The notes beneath the pieces were generated by a model. The model worked only from the letters and a program-made list of their open reading frames with translations, had not been told where the DNA came from and searched no databases. From Lederbergia citri (GTDB lineage: Bacteria; Bacillota; Bacilli; Bacillales; Bacillaceae_C): 64,000 nt of DNA. Where the stretch lies: assembly GCF_018343625.1 (NCBI RefSeq), contig NZ_JAGYPG010000002.1:663280-727279 (forward strand). The letters run 5' to 3'. The translations under genes were made by a program, and so were the position numbers. Every line of letters begins with the position of its first letter. Position 1 is the stretch's first letter. This document shows, one piece after another, positions 53,382-62,760 of this stretch.

Positions 53382-54152
53382 TTACTTGAAATACGACTTT
53401 TTCACCGCGTTCCATACATAATTCGAAAAATACCAAGCTGAAGCAAGTAATCCTAATTTTTCCACTTCCCGATACACTTTCCATGTTTGTTTAGCTGCTT
53501 TCCTTTTATTGCTAGAAATTGAACCAGGAACGAGGCGATATTTGCCCAAGTTTTCTTGCAGACCATGAGCAATAAACCCTTTTCTAAGGATGGAGAGCCA
53601 CAACGCAAAATCTTGACGCGTTCTCATATTGGGCATTTGAATGGGACCTGTTTTATCAATATTCACAATAACCGTAAGACATCCGATGATTGTGTTTCCC
53701 AATAATCCTCGGTAATCTATTTTTTTAGGAACATTTACTACCTTATCTAGTAAATTTCCATTGACATCCATTAACTGATAGCTAGTAAAGGAGATTGCTG
53801 AATCGTGTTCATTCATAAATCTTATTTGTTGTGTAAGTTTATCAGCCGTCCACAAATCATCACTATCCAAAAAAGCTATATATTGACCTTTTGCTTGCCC
53901 AATTGCTATGTTGCGCGCTACTGCTGCTCCACCATTTTGCTTTAGTTCTATCAGACGAATGCGCTCGTCTTTTTCCATCCATTCCTTGATCAAATCTCTA
54001 GACCCATCCTGGGAACAATCATCCGCTATCAGCATTTCCCAATTTGTATATGTTTGGGCAATAACGGATTTTATAGTGTCTTCAATGAATCTAGAACTGT
54101 TATAGGAAGGAGTGATAATTGAAACTAAAGGTTCTTTATTCAATATTATCAA
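53382..54152 (-). CDS. Glycosyltransferase family 2
   Basis: 256 residues, GT-A fold: VSIITPSYNSSRFIEDTIKS, WEMLIADDCSQDGS, and the DxD-type YIAFLDSDDLW. Adds a sugar to a growing surface polysaccharide in the cytoplasm. Overlaps the upstream GT4 gene by 17 bases, so they are translationally linked. Donor and acceptor unknown; UDP-glucuronate from this operon is a possible donor. Confidence 0.93.
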   Translation of the reverse strand: MIILNKEPLVSIITPSYNSSRFIEDTIKSVIAQTYTNWEMLIADDCSQDGSRDLIKEWMEKDERIRLIELKQNGGAAVARNIAIGQAKGQYIAFLDSDDLWTADKLTQQIRFMNEHDSAISFTSYQLMDVNGNLLDKVVNVPKKIDYRGLLGNTIIGCLTVIVNIDKTGPIQMPNMRTRQDFALWLSILRKGFIAHGLQENLGKYRLVPGSISSNKRKAAKQTWKVYREVEKLGLLASAWYFSNYVWNAVKKSYFK

Positions 54153-55242
54153 CCTCTCCTTCTAGAATACGTTTGTATATCTTAATCATTCGATTCGCAT
54201 TTTCTTGCCATGAATAATGCTCCATAACGTTTTCACGACCTCTTTTACCCATTTCTGAAATTTTTTCTGGGTGTTCCATAAAAAACTCCATTTTTTGGGA
54301 GATGGAATCTGCATCTCGCATTGGAATAATAAAGCCTGTTTCATTATCTAACATTACCTCTGGGAGCCCTCCTACATCCGTAACGACTACAGGCACTTCA
54401 CACGCTTGTGCTTCGACGGCCGCAACACCAAAGCTCTCCAATATTGACGGGACGAAGAATACGTCAAATTCGTTAATAACTGCCGGAACTTCTCCGTGTG
54501 GGATTCTTCCGGTGAAAGTCGTTTGCTCCACAATGCCTAGATTTTGAGCCAATTGCTTTAATTCACTCAAAAGAGGTCCACCACCTACAATTTTCAGGTG
54601 TGTTTTTTTGTATTTTTCAGGACCCACTGTTTCTTTAAAACGAGCGTACCCTTGTAATAAATAGTTTATTCCATAACTCTCATCCATTGTTTTTACAATG
54701 CCAAATACGATGATATCCTTATTTCTGTTCAAATTCAAAGGCGCGAACACGTTTGTATCAACGCCAAAAGGGGTCACTTCAATTGGTTTATTCGTATATT
54801 TATTTGTTTCATGCTTCATCGCTTCACTTGTCGAGCAAATCACATCTGCCTTTTTAAGTGCATAGCTTACCATTTTTTTATTAAGTATGCCTTTTGTAGG
54901 AAAATCATAAATATCTGTTCCCCAAACAGAAACAACATATGGATGGTAATTTGCGAGAGCTCCCATTACTCCGTAGCTAGAAATATAATGAGAGTGGAAA
55001 ATGTCTGGTTTTTCGGTATTTAGTATTTTTTTTAATTCTGGAATGGTGAGAAAATAAGCAAGCTTATTGGGGAATTTCACTTTTAAGTACGTTGTTTTTA
55101 CCCATTCCCAATTACTCCGATCTTCTTCGTCACGATGAGTATCAAAGCTTATATTTATTGTTTCAATTCCCTGTTCATTATAATAATCTAACCATTTCTT
55201 CGTATGAACATTATTTGCGGGAGCAAAAACGACTACTTTCAT
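54136..55242 (-). CDS. Glycosyltransferase family 4
   Basis: 368 residues, GT-B fold. N-terminal acceptor domain (VVFAPANNVHTKKWLDYYNE, DIFHSHYISSYGV) and C-terminal donor domain with the EX7E motif in SILESFGVAAVEAQACEVPV. Part of the polysaccharide operon, overlapping the next genes by 4 and 17 bases. Confidence 0.93.
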   Translation of the reverse strand: MKVVVFAPANNVHTKKWLDYYNEQGIETINISFDTHRDEEDRSNWEWVKTTYLKVKFPNKLAYFLTIPELKKILNTEKPDIFHSHYISSYGVMGALANYHPYVVSVWGTDIYDFPTKGILNKKMVSYALKKADVICSTSEAMKHETNKYTNKPIEVTPFGVDTNVFAPLNLNRNKDIIVFGIVKTMDESYGINYLLQGYARFKETVGPEKYKKTHLKIVGGGPLLSELKQLAQNLGIVEQTTFTGRIPHGEVPAVINEFDVFFVPSILESFGVAAVEAQACEVPVVVTDVGGLPEVMLDNETGFIIPMRDADSISQKMEFFMEHPEKISEMGKRGRENVMEHYSWQENANRMIKIYKRILEGEVDNIE

Positions 55243-56360
55243 TCATGTTCACCGCCTTTTTTCAATTGCTCTGCCACTTTTTCTACACGAGATATCCAGC
55301 TATGGCGTTCAAGGGCCTTATCATTAATATTTTGCTTTAATTTTTTGTAAGTATCTATTTCTAAAGCATCGATGATACCTTTTGCAAAGCTTTCCGCGTT
55401 TGCTTCTGTGATAATTCCAAGCCCATCTTTTTTAATGAGTCGAGCATGAGCCTTACAATCTGTAGCCACAATTGGTAATCCATAGGATAAATACTCAAAC
55501 ATTTTAACAGGAACAGAAAAATCATGATACGTATTTCTCTCACGTGGAATGAGAGCGATTGCCGCGCTTTCATAAACATCTTTCAATTCATTTCCTGATT
55601 TATGGCTAATTGTAAGCCAATCTAAGCCTTCATACTGCTTTATATCCGTAAACCTCGCATACTCTTCTTTTCTGCAGACGAGCTCCAAATTTATTGTTCT
55701 TTCCTTATTAATAGTAGAAAAAGCCTCTAGCATTAATTTAATTCCGATTTGGTCGCTAATTGCACCAACATATATAGCTTTTGGAGGTATAGTTGAAGGC
55801 TGGTGATCTGTTTCCATCCTATCCATCCCAGGAGGCAGTTCATCCGCTTTTCCTTTCCAACCAACAAATTCATTCATTTCCAAAGAAGGTAAAAAGAGAC
55901 AATCAACTGTATCGCCATATACTTTTAATTCTTTTCTGTAAATGAATCTCATAACCGGAGTTAATAAGCTAAGATTCCAAGGCGGACTATACATATCGTC
56001 AAATTGCCAATACACGTCTCGATAAAAAAGGCCAATTGGGATTTTAGCCCTTTTTAAAAATTTCCAAAACCGAATGTCCATAAATAGTCTGCGGGGGAGA
56101 TGGTCATTATCGGTAAGCCAAAATGGCATCGTACTATTTTCCATATAACAAAAAAGGGCATCCTCCACTTTATACTCTTCTTTATATTTTCTAATCAATT
56201 CCTTACGTTCATTGGAATTCCCACTGATTACGTAAATTGCCACGCTTTGCTTTTCTCCATACTTCTTAAAAGCCTCAACAATTCGCTTAGGACGAACTCC
56301 TGAACCACTTTTAGGATTCTCCTGCAAAGCATAAGGAAAATATACTATTATATGCTTCAT
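55239..56360 (-). CDS. Glycosyltransferase (GT4-like)
   Basis: 373 residues. GT-B-like: an N-terminal domain with YFPYALQENPKSGSGVRPKR, and a C-terminal part with AIYVGAISDQIGIKLMLEAF and KMFEYLSYGLPIVATDCKAH, typical of GT4 donor domains. First gene of the five-gene operon running to ugd. No flippase or polymerase is in the window, so export must be encoded elsewhere. Confidence 0.88.
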   Translation of the reverse strand: MKHIIVYFPYALQENPKSGSGVRPKRIVEAFKKYGEKQSVAIYVISGNSNERKELIRKYKEEYKVEDALFCYMENSTMPFWLTDNDHLPRRLFMDIRFWKFLKRAKIPIGLFYRDVYWQFDDMYSPPWNLSLLTPVMRFIYRKELKVYGDTVDCLFLPSLEMNEFVGWKGKADELPPGMDRMETDHQPSTIPPKAIYVGAISDQIGIKLMLEAFSTINKERTINLELVCRKEEYARFTDIKQYEGLDWLTISHKSGNELKDVYESAAIALIPRERNTYHDFSVPVKMFEYLSYGLPIVATDCKAHARLIKKDGLGIITEANAESFAKGIIDALEIDTYKKLKQNINDKALERHSWISRVEKVAEQLKKGGEHE

Positions 56361-56535
56361 TTATTTTCTCCAATCTTTTTCATCTCTTTCGATTATACAT
56401 GAACATTACTATGAAAAAAACTTATACAAATGTCTACATTTTTTTTCCAAAGCATAAAGGTCATTGCGCATGTAATATGGAAGGCCCTTCCAAAGAATGG
56501 TATACTAATATAAAAATATATTATAAGGAGATATC

Positions 56536-58014
56536 ATGAAAAAAAGTAATTTACTAAGTTTAGTGGCAACAATTTTGTTTTTAGCAGTATTAAGTAGTTT
56601 TGCACACATGACCTCCGCTCAGGAAATTAAAGAACTTCCCGTGAAAGAAAGAAAAGCATTATTAAATGAAGCTGCCATTAAATACGGAATTCCTCCCGAG
56701 ATACTAAAGGCAATTGCTCTCGCTGAAAATAGTATGAGCCAATTTGAAGGAGATGGAGTCACTCCTAGGGTTAGTAAGGATGGTGGTATCGGCATACTGC
56801 AGGTGACATTGACTGAAGAGGAAATGCGCAGAAAAAATATAAACATCGAACTCCTGAAAAATGACACAGCCTATAACATTGATGTAGGGGCACAGATTTT
56901 ATTAGAAAAATGGAATAATCCAAATCTGCCACGTATTAATGATAAGGATCGCAATAAAATTGAACATTGGTACTTTGCGGTGATGGCTTATAATGGCTTA
57001 TCCAAAATCAATGACCCGGGAATTAATGGAAAGAATGCATATCAAGAAAAAGTGTTTCAAATTATTCGAGATTTCGCTCTACTTCCATTAGCGGAAATTC
57101 CAACTATTCAACTAAACTATCAAGCTGGCTCTAATATTATATATTTCCCTCCAGGTATTCATTATAATTGGTCAAATGCCAATACTCCATCACCTACCTT
57201 AACGCTTAATAAGGGGCAGAGAGCTATTATTTATAATAAAGAGGGACAAGAAGTAAACATTAGAACTAATCCAAATGGTACAATTATCGACTCTATACCA
57301 AATGGCATGGCTTTTCAAATCAAGGATATTGAAGAAACAGATTATATATATAATTTATATAACTTTTATAAAGTTGAAAATAATGATTATAAAGGTTATG
57401 TGGCATCTAGTTATTTAAGGGAATACTCGTTAATGATTATGAATAAGATACTCCCATCAAACCATAGGGAACCTATTGGAAGATTACATATACGTAGGGA
57501 CGGGACGGAGTTATTAAAACTTGAAAACGGGCGATATGTAAAAGATAGGGACTTGGTTAAGGATGGTTTTTTAAGATTATATGGTGTTAAAGATGGATAC
57601 TATGATGTTGGAAATCGCTATGTACGAAATGATGACAACCGTGCCTTGCCTCTTATTGGACGGGTTTTGATTTCAGGGAATAACGTCTATTTATACAAAC
57701 GACTGGATAACGGCAAAGAAGAAAAAGTGCGGTTAGTTGAAAAAGGAGCAGGGCTGAGGGTCTATTCCGTTTCAGGAAAGGATTATAATGTAGGAAATGG
57801 ATATTTTGTAAAAAAAGAAGCTAACACCAAATTTTATACAGGCTTTGTTGCTATAAAAAAAGATACTTATTTATATACTGTTGATGGCAAACCGTATACC
57901 AAGTATAAGGCAGGACAACAATTCCGCGTGTATGACATTGATGGTAATAAAATACAAGCAGGCGGAGGATTCTACTTTATCAACGATCAAAATGTTGAAT
58001 ACAAAGTTCATTAA
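56536..58014 (+). CDS. Secreted transglycosylase-like protein with SH3-type domains
   Basis: 492 residues. Signal peptide (~1-29, ending TSAQ). Residues ~40-175 are SLT-like: KYGIPPEILKAIALAENSMS has the catalytic Glu position, with GGIGILQVT and VMAYNGLSK as in soluble lytic transglycosylases. Then a bacterial SH3-like domain (~225-300: YNKEGQEVNIRTNPNGTI) and three repeats of a ~60-residue C-terminal module (GRYVKDRDLVKDGFLRLYGV, GAGLRVYSVSGKDYNVGNGY, AGQQFRVYDIDGNKIQAGGG). Cleaves or binds peptidoglycan outside the cell. AAGGAGATATC before ATG. Divergent from the polysaccharide operon. Confidence 0.85.
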   Translation: MKKSNLLSLVATILFLAVLSSFAHMTSAQEIKELPVKERKALLNEAAIKYGIPPEILKAIALAENSMSQFEGDGVTPRVSKDGGIGILQVTLTEEEMRRKNINIELLKNDTAYNIDVGAQILLEKWNNPNLPRINDKDRNKIEHWYFAVMAYNGLSKINDPGINGKNAYQEKVFQIIRDFALLPLAEIPTIQLNYQAGSNIIYFPPGIHYNWSNANTPSPTLTLNKGQRAIIYNKEGQEVNIRTNPNGTIIDSIPNGMAFQIKDIEETDYIYNLYNFYKVENNDYKGYVASSYLREYSLMIMNKILPSNHREPIGRLHIRRDGTELLKLENGRYVKDRDLVKDGFLRLYGVKDGYYDVGNRYVRNDDNRALPLIGRVLISGNNVYLYKRLDNGKEEKVRLVEKGAGLRVYSVSGKDYNVGNGYFVKKEANTKFYTGFVAIKKDTYLYTVDGKPYTKYKAGQQFRVYDIDGNKIQAGGGFYFINDQNVEYKVH

Positions 58015-58033
58015 CTCTTATTGCCGAAAAAGA

Positions 58034-58071
58034 AGATGCTCTGAAAGATTGTTTTGACTTTCAGAGCATCT
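58034..58071. terminator. Terminator between convergent genes
   Basis: AGATGCTCTGAAAG pairs perfectly with CTTTCAGAGCATCT around a 10-base loop. Confidence 0.85.
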
Positions 58072-58116
58072 ATTTTGTTTCTTTTAACATTCTATTGTTT
58101 TGAAGTTATTCTTTAA

Positions 58117-61100
58117 TCATTTCTTACTCTTCTTCTTAATCGTTACCTTTTCTTCCGTTACGTTGCCACCAAGGTCAACTGCTTTGAAAATGAAGGTGTT
58201 GTCTCCGTCTTTTAACTGGAGTTCGATGTCGTCAATCGTCTTTTTGAATTCTTTCATACCATATGGCTCGGATAGTTCGTTTTTGAATACTTCGTTGCCA
58301 TCGACGTAAAGACGGATTGCATCGAAATTATCAGTGATTTCAGCTGAAACTTTGATGGTATCTTCTTCAACGCTGTTTTTAGCCTTTACTTTTAACTTTG
58401 GCTTTGTTGTATCAACGAAGAAGCGGCGGGCGATTTCTGTTTCATTGCCGGCATTGTCTACCGCTTTAATTTTCGCTGTGTAGTAGCCGTCTTTTTTGTA
58501 ATTCATTGTGATGGAGAAATCGTATTGATCTTTTTCCGCATTATATGTGAGCTTTGCTTTTTTACCATCAACTGTTACTTCTTTAACGCCTGACTTATCT
58601 TTTACATAGCCCGAGAACTCGATGTTACTATTTGAAGCAACGCCAAGGAATTCAGGAGTTAAAAGATGAAGATCTGGTACAGTTACGTCTTTTCCTTCAC
58701 TTACTGCTTTCTCAGATTTATTTCCAGCGTAGTCAACCGCTACAACTGTCAGTGTTTGTTCAGGATTTAAGCGTTTTGTAAACTGGTGCTCTGTTTCACC
58801 ATTTGTGTACGGCTTATCAAGGATAGATTTACCGTCAACGAGCACATCCCAGTATGCAAGTCCGCTGCCATTTAGCTCGTCTGCAGCTTCAACTGTTACT
58901 TTTTGCGTATCCGCATCGAAGCTAGCATTCACTTCTGGGGCAGTTGTATCAAGCAATACAGGTAATTCGATGGATTGCCATTTCGCACCTGGGAAATCGA
59001 TTACGGCTTCTACTTGTAAATAGTATTGGCCTTCAGGCGCTGTTACCCCATTAATTTTCCCGTCCCATGCACGTAATGAAGATAAAGAATACATCGGTGC
59101 TCGTCCACCGTCGTAATAATTCTTCTTTACTTCTGATTCAGTTGTGATTGTTCGAACAACTTTCTTGTTAGCATCAAGCACGTTGAACTTTACTTCTTTT
59201 GCATTTCGCAGGAAGGACAAGATGATGAGAGCATCGTCCTGTGTTCCATCTCCATTTGGCGAGAAGGCAATTTTCTTTGGATCTACATCTCCCGTGTTCA
59301 AATCTTCTCCAAGGAATCCATAGTTGTTTTTTCCATTCGATGTGACAACTCCCGTAAAACCATAGTATGTGTCGTTATCCCACATTGGCTTGTCAAAAAT
59401 CGGAGCTTTATCCCATTCGCCTTTAAAACCTACGTACGGAACTGATAATTCTGGATTTTGGTCAGTTGGATCGGTTAATGTAACGAAGCCTTCTAACCAA
59501 TATCCGTTTGTGAAATAGTTATTTAATGTCGCATTAACTGCACTGACGTCAACCGTGACGGAAATGTTTGCTTTTCCTTTCGCAGGAACCGTTACTGAGC
59601 TTACTTCTTTACCATTAACGGTCGTTTCAGCTATTCCTTCAAGGTCCAATGCTCCGAATAAATTCGGGGCGACTAAAATGTCTGAGCCGTTTCTAACGAA
59701 TTGATCCGTTTGGACATTCGCTTTCACTTCATACGTAACATCTTGGTCAGAGAAGTTTTCCGCTACAAGTGCAAATGTAACCTTATTTTCCGTTACTTGT
59801 TTTAATGCAACTTTCGCTTCTTTAGTTATTGCTTCTGTCACCATAACAGGTGTAGAAAGTGCGGCATGAAGCTGCATTAATCCGGCACCTTGACGACGAG
59901 GTGACACTTTCGCATCGTCAAAATCAACTAGTTTGGCTGTGTTCATAAGAATATTTTTAGCTCGTAAAATTCGGTCCGCATTTTGAAGTCCGAATTCTTC
60001 TTCCACACGTTGCAAGACGAGAGCACCGCCTCCTGAAACATGTGGAGCAGCCATTGATGTACCGCTCATTAATCCATATTTATTATCATTTAATGTAGAA
60101 AGAATTTGTCCACCTGGCGCTGTAATTTCTGGTTTGAAATCAAGGTCTGGTGTCAGCCCCCATGAAGAGAAATCACTCATCAGTCCAGCAGATGGGTTAT
60201 CGATTTTCGTTGATTTTCCGTTAAACGTAACTGTTACTGCTTGTCCACTTTTTAATGCAACGGCTAATTTGTCACCATCGCTTTTTAGCATGAATAATTG
60301 TGGAATGTTGATTGCATCATCTGTTGCCATATTGACAATGCCATCTGTGTTATTGTAAATGATGACGCCCTCAGCACCAGCAGCTTGTGCGTTCAATGCT
60401 TTTTCTGTAAACGCGATGTCTCCACGTTGAACAAGCGCAAATTTACCTTTTACATTTTTACCGGCAAAATCTCCAGGTTTCCCTAAGCCGGCTGCAACAA
60501 CCTCGAATGTATTTTTTACAAAATCATTCGGATGCGTTTTGCTTGCGGATAGGAATGGAGCTGAACCTTCAGCACCATCGATCGCATATTGGAGTTCATC
60601 CACTTGCATATACGAGTTCTCAAACGATGCTACTTGCAAAGAATCATATGATACTCCTGGCGCTCCGCTTACTCCGTAATCAGGGTTTGAAGCGAGTGGA
60701 TAGTAGTATCCATCACCAAACAATGCGGAGTTTCCAGCAGAAATGGACATTAGCACACCGTTATCAACTGCGCGTTTCACCGCTTGTTGTTCGGGAGATT
60801 CTGGGTCCACGAAACCTGCAGTCGAACCGAGGCTCATATTCAACACATCGACTCCAAGCTTAATCGCATCGTCGATCGCTTTAATGTAAATGTCTCCATA
60901 TGTAGACTGCATTTCCGGGTCATTTCCGAAAACTTTTAACGCAAGAAGCTGTGTTTCTGGAGCAATCCCTTGGATGCCGCCATTGTCTTCATCTCCGTTA
61001 GCTCCGACTGTTCCGGCAACGTGCATTCCATGCATAGACGCTTCTGCATGAATTTCACGGATTTCGTTATTTTCATCCATATAGTTATATCCATATGGAA

Positions 61101-61782
61101 CTTTATCTGTGTAAAATTTCCCTGGCAACCCGTCTTCAGTAACGACTTCGTTTACTTTCTGTTCGGTTAGTTTAGCGGTGCTAGGATCAGATAAAATCAT
61201 GTCGTGATGGCTAGGGTCGATTCCTGTGTCGATGATTCCAACGACCATCCCTTCGCCTTTAAAACCATAGTCGCGCCATGCTTTTTGAGCTTCTACTAAT
61301 TCCTTACTATATTTCATTTCAGGTGTTGCGATTGGCCGCTCGTATTCGTTTACGATATGGACCGATTTTACATCTGGAATATTTTTAATGAGTTCAATGT
61401 CTTTATGCTTAATTTCAGCACTAAATCCATTTACGACTGTTGTAAATTCTTTTAAATATTTTGCCTGTACATTCTTTTCTTTCATTTTTTCTTTTACAGC
61501 TTTTTGTTGCGCTTTGGCGTTCTTTTCAAGCTGCTTTTTTTGCACTTTGTCGAGTTTTTCAAATTTGACGCCCTTTTTCGTCGCTATTTCGATTGGGGCT
61601 TCCTCTTTCAACTCAACGATGACTCTTTGTTCCTCGTTAGGGTCTACTGTTTGCTTTAGTTCTTCTGTGACTGGTTGAGTCTTCTTCAGAGATTTTTTCG
61701 GAACATTTACTTCTTGTGCGAATGATAGATTTCCGAAAATCAAAAGAAAGATAAACAGAAGAATGGCGCTTCGTTTGAACAT
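58117..61782 (-). CDS. Large secreted subtilase, Vpr/lactocepin-like
   Basis: 1,221 residues. Signal peptide (~1-22), I9-like propeptide (~50-150), S8 domain with Asp in GIIDTGIDPSHH, His in SMHGMHVAGTVG and Ser in SGTSMAAPHVSGGG. A PA insert (~430-560, GKFALVQRGDIAFTEKAL) lies between His and Ser. C-terminal Fn3-like and Ig-like modules follow (GFLGEDLNTGDVDPKKIAFS onward; ~1000-1220 three Ig-like units such as SGVKEVTVDGKKAKL). Ends in Lys-rich KKKSKK with no LPXTG or SLH. Extracellular proteolysis; longer than Vpr by ~400 residues because of the C-terminal modules. GGGGGAAAATT before ATG. Confidence 0.94.
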   Translation of the reverse strand: MFKRSAILLFIFLLIFGNLSFAQEVNVPKKSLKKTQPVTEELKQTVDPNEEQRVIVELKEEAPIEIATKKGVKFEKLDKVQKKQLEKNAKAQQKAVKEKMKEKNVQAKYLKEFTTVVNGFSAEIKHKDIELIKNIPDVKSVHIVNEYERPIATPEMKYSKELVEAQKAWRDYGFKGEGMVVGIIDTGIDPSHHDMILSDPSTAKLTEQKVNEVVTEDGLPGKFYTDKVPYGYNYMDENNEIREIHAEASMHGMHVAGTVGANGDEDNGGIQGIAPETQLLALKVFGNDPEMQSTYGDIYIKAIDDAIKLGVDVLNMSLGSTAGFVDPESPEQQAVKRAVDNGVLMSISAGNSALFGDGYYYPLASNPDYGVSGAPGVSYDSLQVASFENSYMQVDELQYAIDGAEGSAPFLSASKTHPNDFVKNTFEVVAAGLGKPGDFAGKNVKGKFALVQRGDIAFTEKALNAQAAGAEGVIIYNNTDGIVNMATDDAINIPQLFMLKSDGDKLAVALKSGQAVTVTFNGKSTKIDNPSAGLMSDFSSWGLTPDLDFKPEITAPGGQILSTLNDNKYGLMSGTSMAAPHVSGGGALVLQRVEEEFGLQNADRILRAKNILMNTAKLVDFDDAKVSPRRQGAGLMQLHAALSTPVMVTEAITKEAKVALKQVTENKVTFALVAENFSDQDVTYEVKANVQTDQFVRNGSDILVAPNLFGALDLEGIAETTVNGKEVSSVTVPAKGKANISVTVDVSAVNATLNNYFTNGYWLEGFVTLTDPTDQNPELSVPYVGFKGEWDKAPIFDKPMWDNDTYYGFTGVVTSNGKNNYGFLGEDLNTGDVDPKKIAFSPNGDGTQDDALIILSFLRNAKEVKFNVLDANKKVVRTITTESEVKKNYYDGGRAPMYSLSSLRAWDGKINGVTAPEGQYYLQVEAVIDFPGAKWQSIELPVLLDTTAPEVNASFDADTQKVTVEAADELNGSGLAYWDVLVDGKSILDKPYTNGETEHQFTKRLNPEQTLTVVAVDYAGNKSEKAVSEGKDVTVPDLHLLTPEFLGVASNSNIEFSGYVKDKSGVKEVTVDGKKAKLTYNAEKDQYDFSITMNYKKDGYYTAKIKAVDNAGNETEIARRFFVDTTKPKLKVKAKNSVEEDTIKVSAEITDNFDAIRLYVDGNEVFKNELSEPYGMKEFKKTIDDIELQLKDGDNTFIFKAVDLGGNVTEEKVTIKKKSKK

Positions 61783-62081
61783 AATTTTCCCCCATTCTAG
61801 ATAAGTTCTACCAAAATACTTATGGAAGCGAAATATTCTGATATTTTAATAGTAATGTGGCGAAGAATGAGAGAACAGTCCTAAAAGTCATAGGCGAATG
61901 GTCACTATTGGAGGAGATTAGAGAGATTCTCCGAATCTGGATAGCGCGGCTAGGTGTCATCGAAAAAGTCACGAAATGTGACAAAAGTTGTTTTCTGTCA
62001 CGATTTGTGGCAATATATGGCTTTTTTATAGAAAAATGGGTTAAAATAAAAGTAGAGAGATGATAAGCAGGTGATTTTCTA

Positions 62082-62744
62082 TTGATCTATCAAACATCTA
62101 TTTTTAAAGGTTTATTTTATCCACTTAGAAGTTTTTTTCAATTACATAAAGCCGAAGCAATTTATGGATTGAATATTCGTTTGTTTTGGCTGTTTTTTTC
62201 TAGTAGTATTGTTTTTTTAATCTCTGGCTCATTTGGAATTGGATCGCACGTTCTTTCCCCTGAACTTGCACTGTCTTCCAGTTTGCAATATGAAACATTG
62301 AAAAGTTATTTTATAATCGGTCGTGTTATCCTCGGATTGTTGTATACGGGCTCTATCATTTTTTTCATCGCCCTTTTCTATTGGACGTTTTCTGATACCT
62401 TTTATAGGAAATTTATTGTGGTTCAAGCTTTTTGCTTGCCGATTTTACTGGTAGAACAAGTTACATATATTATCCTTGCTGTTTTTTTTGACTTGCCTTG
62501 GTTTTCTTCTCCACTTTCTTTAGGCGTTATCGCTCAATACATAACGAAAATTGATTATTTCATTTATTTACTCGGTTCCATATCTATCTTTAAGATTTGG
62601 GTTGTAGTCGTGCAATACCGCGGAGTTCGTACCTTAATAATGCTATCACGGTTGAAAAGTGCTTTATTAGTTATTTCTATTAACCTACTTTTTTGGGCAT
62701 TGACTGCTGTTTTAGCTTTGATCAATTTCAATACTTTTTTGTGA
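62082..62744 (+). CDS. YIP1-family membrane protein (YknW-like)
   Basis: 220 residues with about five membrane segments (e.g. LFWLFFSSSIVFLISGSFGI, IIFFIALFYWTF, LLVISINLLFWALTAVLALI). Directly followed by an HlyD-type adaptor gene, the layout of the B. subtilis yknWXYZ toxin-resistance exporter, where the Yip1 protein helps assembly. TTG start behind AGCAGGTGA. Function is by analogy. Confidence 0.75.
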   Translation: MIYQTSIFKGLFYPLRSFFQLHKAEAIYGLNIRLFWLFFSSSIVFLISGSFGIGSHVLSPELALSSSLQYETLKSYFIIGRVILGLLYTGSIIFFIALFYWTFSDTFYRKFIVVQAFCLPILLVEQVTYIILAVFFDLPWFSSPLSLGVIAQYITKIDYFIYLLGSISIFKIWVVVVQYRGVRTLIMLSRLKSALLVISINLLFWALTAVLALINFNTFL

Positions 62745-62760
62745 AGTGTGGTGATGTTCG

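Noticed and set aside
61857..62063. 68-codon + strand frame before the YIP1 gene
   Set aside because: No ribosome binding site and no family resemblance; lies in the likely promoter region of the next operon.
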